Source: Sphingomonas kyeonggiensis (GTDB lineage: Bacteria > Pseudomonadota > Alphaproteobacteria > Sphingomonadales > Sphingomonadaceae). Taken from it: a stretch of 64,000 nt of DNA. The stretch covers positions 62,001 to 126,000 of the forward strand of contig NZ_JACIEH010000005.1 of NCBI RefSeq assembly GCF_014196745.1, in the 5' to 3' direction. Position numbers and translations under genes: made by a program. This document shows positions 58,433-64,000 of this stretch, in pieces. The notes below the pieces were generated by a model that searched no databases, was not told the DNA's origin, and saw only the letters and a program-made list of their open reading frames with translations. Numbering within the stretch: position 1 is the stretch's first letter; every line of letters starts with the position of its first letter.

Positions 58433-60728
58433 TGCCCTGTTGCCGGCGCCTGCCCAGGCGCGGGACGAACGCTTCGCGATCTCCCTGCCCGCCGGCAATC
58501 TAGCCGATACCCTGGAGGCGCTGGCAGCGCAGACGGGCATTTCGCTCGTTTACGAGACGCGCCTGCCTTCGGCCCGCAGCCAGGCGGTAAGAGGCCGGAT
58601 GTCGGCGCGCGAAGCCCTCGACCGGGTGCTGCAGGGTACGTCAGTGCGGGCCATCCGGATCGGGGACCGGGCGTTCAGGATCGTGGCAAGGCCGCGTTCG
58701 GCACCCCATGCCGTATCCCGCCAGCCCGACGCATCGATGCAACCGGGCGAGGCGATCGTCGTCACCGCGCGCAAGCTGCCCGAGGCACTATCTTCCATTG
58801 CCGGATCGGTCGCGGTCTATGTTCCGCGAGATCCGGCCCGGCTCGACCGGGCGGTCCGCGCCGGCGATGTCGCGCGCGTGATCGAGGGGCTCAGCGTAGC
58901 CAATGGCGGCCCGGGGCGCGAACGGCCTTTCATCCGCGGCGTGGCCGACAGTCCGTTCAACGGCTTCAGCCAGTCCACCGTCAGCGTCCAGATCGATGAA
59001 GGCAGGGTCACCTATGACGCAGCCGAACCCGGCCTCTATCTTGCCGATATTGCCCAGATCGAAGTGCTGAAGGGCCCTCAGGGTCCACTCTACGGGACCG
59101 GCGCGCTCGGCGGCGTCTACCGGATCGTCACCAACCGGCCGGTGATCGGTTCCTTTTCAGGCAGTCTGGGTATCGGCGGCCAGGCAGTTGGCTCTGGCGG
59201 ATTTGGCGCCAATGCCGAAGGCGTGCTCAACCTGCCCCTGGTCAGCGACCGCGCGGCGCTGCGGCTGGTCGGCTATGCCCGCAGCGACGCCGGCTGGATC
59301 GACGATGCGAACGGCCCCTCGAACGTCAATCGCACCCGTATCGCCGGCGGTCGCGCCGCACTGCGTGTCGCCCCGGCAACGGGATGGACCATCGATCTGA
59401 TCGGCGCCTATCAATCGAGCCGGACCGCCGACAGCCAATATGTCGATCGCGACTATGAGGATCTGACGCGCGGCCTTACCCAGCGCGAGCCGCGCAGCGG
59501 TAGCTTCGGACTCGGCCAGGCAATCCTCGCAGGACCCATCGGCACGCTGCGCTTCACCGCGGTCACCAGCCACGCCTGGCAGCACCAGCGCGACGCCTTT
59601 GATGCGAGCGATGCGGCCGCGCAATTGGGTGTCCCCGGCGCGCTGCGCTACCGGGACAGTCGCGCCTATCGCGTCTTCGACCAGGAAGTACGGCTTGCGT
59701 CAGCGCCGGGAAGCACCTTCACCTGGACAACCGGGCTTTCCTATATCTCCGCCACCACGCGGGCGAACGGCGCAGTCGATAGCAGCAGCGGTACCGTGCC
59801 CGAATATTTCAGCCTGCACCGGCGTGTCACCGAGACCGCCTTCTTCGCCGATGGCGCCTATCCCATAACCCAGCGGCTGAAGCTGGCGATCGGCGCGCGG
59901 CTGTTCCGGGCGACGACGGAGGACGAGCGACAGGAAGAACTGGATGCGCAATCCGCCAACCATGCGGTGATCGGCTTCACGCCAAGCGCTTCGCTCTCCT
60001 ATCATTTCGCGAATGACCGGCTGCTCTATATCCGCCTGGGCACTGCTTTCAGGCCGGGCGGCATCGACCCGGCGAACAACCGGACCGGACGCTATGATGG
60101 AGACGCGATGCAAAGCGTCGAGTTGGGCGGCCGGGCGACGCTCGCTAACGGGCGACTCGACCTCACCCTGGCCAGCTTCCAGGCGGACTGGCGCAGCGTC
60201 CAGTCCGATCATCTCGAGGACAATGGCCTGATCGCCACCCACAATGCCGGCGACGTGGCAATCCTGGGGCTGGAGGGCACCGCCGTTTGGCGCCCCGGCA
60301 GAGGCTGGCGCATACGCGGCGGCTTCACTGTCCAGCGTCCGAGGCTGGTCAATGCAGGCGACGGCTCGGACCTTCCCCAGGATCGTCGCCTACCGGTCGT
60401 GCCCGATCTTGCCGGCAATCTGGCGATCGAGCGTCCCATCCGGCTGTTCGGACACGCTTTCGCGCCTTATGCCGACGTCAGCTATGTCGGCCCTTCCCGC
60501 CTGAGCTTCGATGACGGGCTGGATCGTCGTATGGGCGGCTATGGACTGGTCAGGATCGGCACCACCACCGCCATCGGACCGTTCACCGTCGCGCTGGACC
60601 TGGACAATCTGCTCGACACGCGCGCGGACAGCTTCGCCTATGGCAACCCCTTCTCGATCCGAAGCGAGCGTCAGTACACACCGCTAAGGCCCCGCACGCT
60701 GGCGCTGGCGCTCTCGCGAAGTTTCTGA
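58380..60728 (+). CDS. TonB-dependent receptor with N-terminal STN signalling domain (FecA-type)
   Basis: The 782-residue protein has a signal peptide ending in AQAR (about residue 28), an STN domain (about 33-85, LADTLEALAAQTGISLVYE) and a TonB box (AIVVTARKLPE). The plug covers about 130-245 (IEVLKGPQGPLYGTGALGG) and the barrel ends in ALALSRSF. STN plus adjacent FecI/FecR genes mark a transducing receptor. The plug motif PLYGTGALGG and the short periplasmic start fit the uncharacterised receptor group common in sphingomonads rather than a clear siderophore receptor. The start may be ATG 58380 or 58392. Confidence 0.9.
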   Translation: MRTAMVRRSGWSIVLAASALLPAPAQARDERFAISLPAGNLADTLEALAAQTGISLVYETRLPSARSQAVRGRMSAREALDRVLQGTSVRAIRIGDRAFRIVARPRSAPHAVSRQPDASMQPGEAIVVTARKLPEALSSIAGSVAVYVPRDPARLDRAVRAGDVARVIEGLSVANGGPGRERPFIRGVADSPFNGFSQSTVSVQIDEGRVTYDAAEPGLYLADIAQIEVLKGPQGPLYGTGALGGVYRIVTNRPVIGSFSGSLGIGGQAVGSGGFGANAEGVLNLPLVSDRAALRLVGYARSDAGWIDDANGPSNVNRTRIAGGRAALRVAPATGWTIDLIGAYQSSRTADSQYVDRDYEDLTRGLTQREPRSGSFGLGQAILAGPIGTLRFTAVTSHAWQHQRDAFDASDAAAQLGVPGALRYRDSRAYRVFDQEVRLASAPGSTFTWTTGLSYISATTRANGAVDSSSGTVPEYFSLHRRVTETAFFADGAYPITQRLKLAIGARLFRATTEDERQEELDAQSANHAVIGFTPSASLSYHFANDRLLYIRLGTAFRPGGIDPANNRTGRYDGDAMQSVELGGRATLANGRLDLTLASFQADWRSVQSDHLEDNGLIATHNAGDVAILGLEGTAVWRPGRGWRIRGGFTVQRPRLVNAGDGSDLPQDRRLPVVPDLAGNLAIERPIRLFGHAFAPYADVSYVGPSRLSFDDGLDRRMGGYGLVRIGTTTAIGPFTVALDLDNLLDTRADSFAYGNPFSIRSERQYTPLRPRTLALALSRSF

Positions 60729-60783
60729 AAGAAATAATCCGGGCGCGGACTGCGGTACCCGCCGGCCGCGGCGTCTTGCCTGG

Positions 60784-61554
60784 GTGAGCAGATCCCCGAC
60801 AAAGCCGCCCCGCCGGCTCCTCGCCTCGATCCACGACGTATCGCCACGCCACGAGGCCGCGGTCGACCAGTTGCTGGAGGAATTCGCCAGGGCGGGCGTC
60901 ACGCGCCTGGCCATGCTCGTCGTGCCCGATTTCTGGCGCGAGGCGGAGATAAGGCGCGGTTCCCCCTACGCCACGCGCCTGCGGAACTGGGCCGAGGGCG
61001 GGGTCGAGATCTTCCTGCACGGCTATAGCCACCGCGACGAAACCGAGCACGCCAGCTGGCAGGACCGGGTCAAGGCGCGCCAGATGACGGCGGGCGAAGG
61101 CGAGTTCCTGGGGCTCGACGCGGAGGAAGCGGAACGCCGCATCCACGCGGGCCGCACCCTGATCGAGGACATCACCGGCAAGCCGATCGCAGGCTTCATC
61201 GCCCCGGCATGGCTCTATGGCGAAGGCACGCACGCGGCGATGAAGAACCTCGGCATTCCGCTTGCCGAGGATCATATGCGCGTCTGGGACCCTGTGGCCG
61301 GGCGCGTGCTGGTCAACACACCCGTGATCACCTGGGCGACCCGGACGCGCATGCGCATGCTCTCGTCTCTCGCCGTGGCGAGCGTCGCACGCACCATACC
61401 GTTGCCGCGGATCGTGCGCCTGGGCGTGCATCCGGGGGACGTGACCGTGCCGGCGACGCTGTCGAGCGTCCGCCGAACCGTCGCCAAGATCGCGCGGACC
61501 CATATGCCGAGCCACTATCGCGACATGGCAGGAGACCTGGCATGCGCGTCCTGA
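60784..61554 (+). CDS. DUF2334 / polysaccharide deacetylase-like protein
   Basis: The 256-residue protein starts at GTG 60784. LLASIHDVSPRHEAAVDQL carries the family's Asp (HDVSP), EIFLHGYSHRDETEH has the two metal-binding His (HxxxH), and GFIAPAWLYGE matches the third motif of NodB-like deacetylases in the DUF2334 variant. It likely removes an acetyl group from a sugar, maybe in a glycolipid or polysaccharide precursor. It has no signal peptide, so it would act in the cytosol. It overlaps the next glycosyltransferase gene by 13 bp. Confidence 0.82.
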   Translation: MSRSPTKPPRRLLASIHDVSPRHEAAVDQLLEEFARAGVTRLAMLVVPDFWREAEIRRGSPYATRLRNWAEGGVEIFLHGYSHRDETEHASWQDRVKARQMTAGEGEFLGLDAEEAERRIHAGRTLIEDITGKPIAGFIAPAWLYGEGTHAAMKNLGIPLAEDHMRVWDPVAGRVLVNTPVITWATRTRMRMLSSLAVASVARTIPLPRIVRLGVHPGDVTVPATLSSVRRTVAKIARTHMPSHYRDMAGDLACAS

Positions 61555-62693
61555 CCTTCCTGCACAGTTTCGAGCTGGGGGGCGTAGAGCGGGTCGCACT
61601 GCGTCTGGTCCGACACTGGCGCGCGCTGGGCGCGGACGCCCCCCTCTTCCTGGGACGGGAGGACGGACCGCTACGCGAAGAGCTCGCCCAGGGGCTCGAA
61701 TATGTCGTGCCGCCGCAGCCCGACATCGGCACCGCATGGTGGGAAACCTTCTGGATGATCGCGCGGCTGCCCGCCGAGATTCGCCGAACCCGGCCCGACG
61801 TGCTGTTCGTATCCGGCAGCACCTATACGATCGTCGCCGCCGCGATGACGTTGCGCTTCGGGAGGCACTGTCCGGCGATTGTCGTGAAGATCAGCAACGA
61901 CCTCGCCCGCAACGACCTTCCGCCGCTGGCACGCTTCTTCTGGAAAATCTGGCTCGGCGTGCAGGCTCGCTTTGGCTGGACCTGGGTTATCATGGATGAG
62001 GCAATCGCAGAGGATCTCCCCGAGCGGATGAAGCGCACCTTCCGGGTGATCCATGATCCGGCGATAGAGCAGGCGCAGATGCGGACACCGGCGCCGCGGC
62101 GTCCGGGCGCGCCGCGCCGTTTCGTCGCGATAGGCCGTCTCACCGCGCAGAAGGATTATCCATTCATGCTGCGCGCCTTCGCGCGCGGTGCCGATGCCGA
62201 TGAGACCCTGACGATCTATGGCGATGGCCCGGAGCGCGGCGCGCTGGAAGCCCTGGCCGAAACCCTTGGCATCGGAGAGCGGATCACCTTCGCAGGGCAT
62301 GTGCCTGACGCTGCATCGCGGCTCAACGACTTCGACACGCTGCTGTTGTCGTCACGCTATGAAGGCGTACCGGCGGTGCTGGTGGAAGCCCTGGCCGCCG
62401 GGCTATCGATAGTCTCGACCGACAGCGGCTCGGGCGTCCGCAGCCTGCTCGGCCAGGGCCTGCACGGTGTCATCACGCCGCGCGACGAAACGGCACTGGC
62501 CGCCGCGATCCGCGACGCTGCGAGCGTACCGACACCACATGCCACCCGCCAGTCCCATGTCTATCGCTTCACCATCGAGCATTCGGGACAGACCTATCTC
62601 GATACCTTTGCCGATGCTGCCCGGCACGGAACCCGCGCCGATCCCACGCCCCATACCGAAGGTCTCGCATGGCCAGTTCCCCCAGTCCGATGA
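61542..62693 (+). CDS. Family GT4 glycosyltransferase (second)
   Basis: ATG 61542 gives 383 residues. The N-terminal domain begins MRVLTFLHSFELGGVERVAL, a typical GT4 glycine motif, and the C-terminal domain has RRFVAIGRLTAQKDYPFML and LLSSRYEGVPAVLVEALAAG, the EX7E donor site. The acceptor is unknown. With the DUF2334 gene (13-bp overlap) and the downstream membrane protein (25-bp overlap), it forms a tight operon, possibly adding a sugar that is then deacetylated. Confidence 0.9.
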   Translation: MRVLTFLHSFELGGVERVALRLVRHWRALGADAPLFLGREDGPLREELAQGLEYVVPPQPDIGTAWWETFWMIARLPAEIRRTRPDVLFVSGSTYTIVAAAMTLRFGRHCPAIVVKISNDLARNDLPPLARFFWKIWLGVQARFGWTWVIMDEAIAEDLPERMKRTFRVIHDPAIEQAQMRTPAPRRPGAPRRFVAIGRLTAQKDYPFMLRAFARGADADETLTIYGDGPERGALEALAETLGIGERITFAGHVPDAASRLNDFDTLLLSSRYEGVPAVLVEALAAGLSIVSTDSGSGVRSLLGQGLHGVITPRDETALAAAIRDAASVPTPHATRQSHVYRFTIEHSGQTYLDTFADAARHGTRADPTPHTEGLAWPVPPVR

Positions 62694-63604
62694 GCAGCCT
62701 CGCCGTCCAGCCCCCGCCTATTCGCCGCGTCGCTGCACCCACCCGCGAGTGGCTGCTGACCTTTGCCGGCCTGGGCCTTTCGGCAGCCATCCTGCTGGCA
62801 GTCCTGGCCCAGCTTGGCGGGATCGACCCGGCCCAATTCAGGGCAGCACCCACCAATATCTGGTTCTGGCTGTGCTTCGCCCTCGTCTACGCAAATGGCC
62901 CCCTGGCAGAATGGATCATCCTCCGTCGCCTGTGGGGCCTGCGCGTCGACGCGCTGCCGGCGCTGTTCCGCAAGCAGGTCGCGAACGAGATCGTCTTCGG
63001 CTATTCGGGCGAAGCGCAATTCTACCTCTGGGCGCGCCGTCGCCAGCAGCTCAAGGGATCGGTGTTCGGTACCTTGCGCGATGTTGCGGTGCTCTCCGCC
63101 CTGGCAGGTAATCTCGCCACGCTGGTGATGATGGCGATCAACGCACCGCTGCTCTACTCCGTCGCCGGCGGCACGCTCCTCAACAGCTTCGCCGCGTCGA
63201 TCGCGGTCATTATCCTTTCCTCACTGGCAATCCTCTTGCTCCGGCGCACCGCCGCGCTCCTCACACTGTCGCGCCGGGATCTGGCAGTCACCTTCGCCCT
63301 CCATTCGCTGAGGATCGTGCTGGGCCTGATCCTGACCGCGCTCCTGTGGAAGCTTCTGCTGCCCGGTCTCTCCTGGACGATGCTGGTCGCCGTGGCGACG
63401 TTGCGCATGATGGTCCACCGCCTGCCGCTTGTCCCGGCCCGCGACGCCTTGCTCGCGCCGCTGACGCTGGCGCTGCTTGGCCCGGCGTCAGGCCTCGCAG
63501 CCGCCACCATGCTGGTCGCCGCGCTGACCCTCGTGACGCATATCGCAGTGGGGGCGCTGACCTCGATTGCCTCCTTCCTGCCAAGCGGGCGGGCGGCATC
63601 GTGA
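62669..63604 (+). CDS. Polytopic membrane protein, possibly LPG-synthase-TM/flippase-like
   Basis: The 311-residue protein has about seven hydrophobic segments (about 28-48, 65-80, 120-145, 150-165, 172-190, 205-225, 270-300). The short motif FGYSGEAQFYLWARRR lies in a cytoplasmic loop. The pattern resembles the membrane part of lysylphosphatidylglycerol-synthase-like proteins, which flip lipids, but no signature confirms this. It lies between a glycosyltransferase and the isoaspartyl methyltransferase, overlapping both. A role in glycolipid translocation is an inference. Confidence 0.6.
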   Translation: MASSPSPMSSLAVQPPPIRRVAAPTREWLLTFAGLGLSAAILLAVLAQLGGIDPAQFRAAPTNIWFWLCFALVYANGPLAEWIILRRLWGLRVDALPALFRKQVANEIVFGYSGEAQFYLWARRRQQLKGSVFGTLRDVAVLSALAGNLATLVMMAINAPLLYSVAGGTLLNSFAASIAVIILSSLAILLLRRTAALLTLSRRDLAVTFALHSLRIVLGLILTALLWKLLLPGLSWTMLVAVATLRMMVHRLPLVPARDALLAPLTLALLGPASGLAAATMLVAALTLVTHIAVGALTSIASFLPSGRAAS

Positions 63605-64000
63605 AGGCGCCCTGTCACAGTGCATTGAGTATCGGCACACTGGTTGTCGCGGCCCTCGCGGCAAGCGCGACCGCACAGGATCACGGCTTCGCCCAAGCAC
63701 GCGCAGCAATGGTCGAGAGTATCCGGGCAGCGGTCCGTGCTGCTGCTCCCAGTGCGGACAATGCCGCCCTCGGCCGTGCCCTTTCCGCCGTCGGCGGCGT
63801 GCCGCGCGAAGCCTTTGTCTCGCCCGAACAACAAGCAGACGCCTATCGGGAGACGCCACTTCCCATCGGCTACGACCAGAGCATTTCCGATCCCTACACC
63901 GTTGCCGTGATGACCGCCGCCGCCGATCCGCGCCCAGGGGGCCGTGTCCTGGATATCGGTACGGGGTCGGGCTATCAGGCCGCCGTACTCGCCAGACTTT
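63601..64000 (+). CDS. Protein-L-isoaspartate O-methyltransferase with signal peptide (3' end missing)
   Basis: The GTG at 63601 overlaps the previous stop by four bases (GTGA). The frame stays open to the window edge (133 codons). It begins with a signal peptide (about 1-23, ASATAQ cleavage) and then has YDQSISDPYTVAVM, the PIMT substrate loop, and VLDIGTGSGYQAAVLARL, the SAM-binding motif I. PIMTs repair isoaspartyl damage in the cytosol; an exported form would act on periplasmic proteins, although a SAM supply there is unexplained. The remainder lies beyond the window. Confidence 0.83.
   Translation, partial: MKAPCHSALSIGTLVVAALAASATAQDHGFAQARAAMVESIRAAVRAAAPSADNAALGRALSAVGGVPREAFVSPEQQADAYRETPLPIGYDQSISDPYTVAVMTAAADPRPGGRVLDIGTGSGYQAAVLARL

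Overview
The window reads as chromosomal DNA of a Sphingomonas-like alphaproteobacterium. It is GC-rich and gene-dense, with many overlapping start/stop pairs. It carries five TonB-dependent receptors, a FecI/FecR/FecA set, a MarR-FUSC-DUF1656-HlyD-NodT efflux operon and a GT4/LptF-type/MlaA-like envelope operon. No rRNA, tRNA, CRISPR array, prophage or transposase was seen. The genus is inferred from gene content and style, not from a marker gene.

Layout. 1-9.3 kb: the 3'-truncated start of a YdbH-type envelope protein, a flavin-reductase-fold protein, a secreted lipase, a LytS/LytR-type two-component pair and two small exported proteins. 9.3-17 kb: a Tat-exported phospholipase C with a PhoB-box-like repeat upstream, a POT peptide transporter, a DeoR regulator and an Oar-like TonB receptor. 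17.2-22.2 kb: a five-gene efflux operon for aromatic-acid-type compounds, with a MarR operator sitting on an apparently leaderless promoter. 22.2-31.7 kb: pirin, a divergent LysR regulator, and minus-strand genes for DUF1275, alginate-export porin, DoxX, a double-VOC protein, amidohydrolase, XapX, alpha/beta hydrolase and a YcaC-type hydrolase.

The most interesting signal is in that last block. Four separate promoters (pirin/LysR, DUF1275, VOC-DoxX and YcaC) share a 37-bp bipartite element. It consists of a TTCGA-N5-TCGAA palindrome and a CCGRATAARAT-like box that starts exactly 22 bp before it on the plus strand. All four copies face the same way relative to the minus-strand genes. This defines a probable LysR regulon whose chemistry (oxidised or electrophilic small molecules?) is undescribed here.

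31.8-48 kb: a sugar-acid catabolic island. An SDR dehydrogenase, a KDPGal aldolase fused to an SMP-30 lactonase, a DgoK kinase, an enolase-superfamily dehydratase and a DHDPS-family aldolase together could run a De Ley-Doudoroff type galactose/galactonate route. Around them are an IclR regulator, an ExuT-like MFS carrier, a Tat-exported esterase, a BNR-4 secreted protein and two TonB receptors. A repeated ATAGCAAC element lies in three of its promoters. 48-53 kb: DUF3649-PepSY-DUF3325 genes divergent from a siderophore receptor across a Fur-box-like palindrome, then a 59-residue gene.

53.4-64 kb: a GT4-LptF/G-like-MlaA-like operon (minus strand), divergent from a FecI-FecR-FecA-type signalling set. 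A polysaccharide-deacetylase-like protein, a second GT4, a polytopic membrane protein and a periplasmic isoaspartyl methyltransferase cut by the window edge follow. Together these suggest envelope glycolipid synthesis and trafficking.
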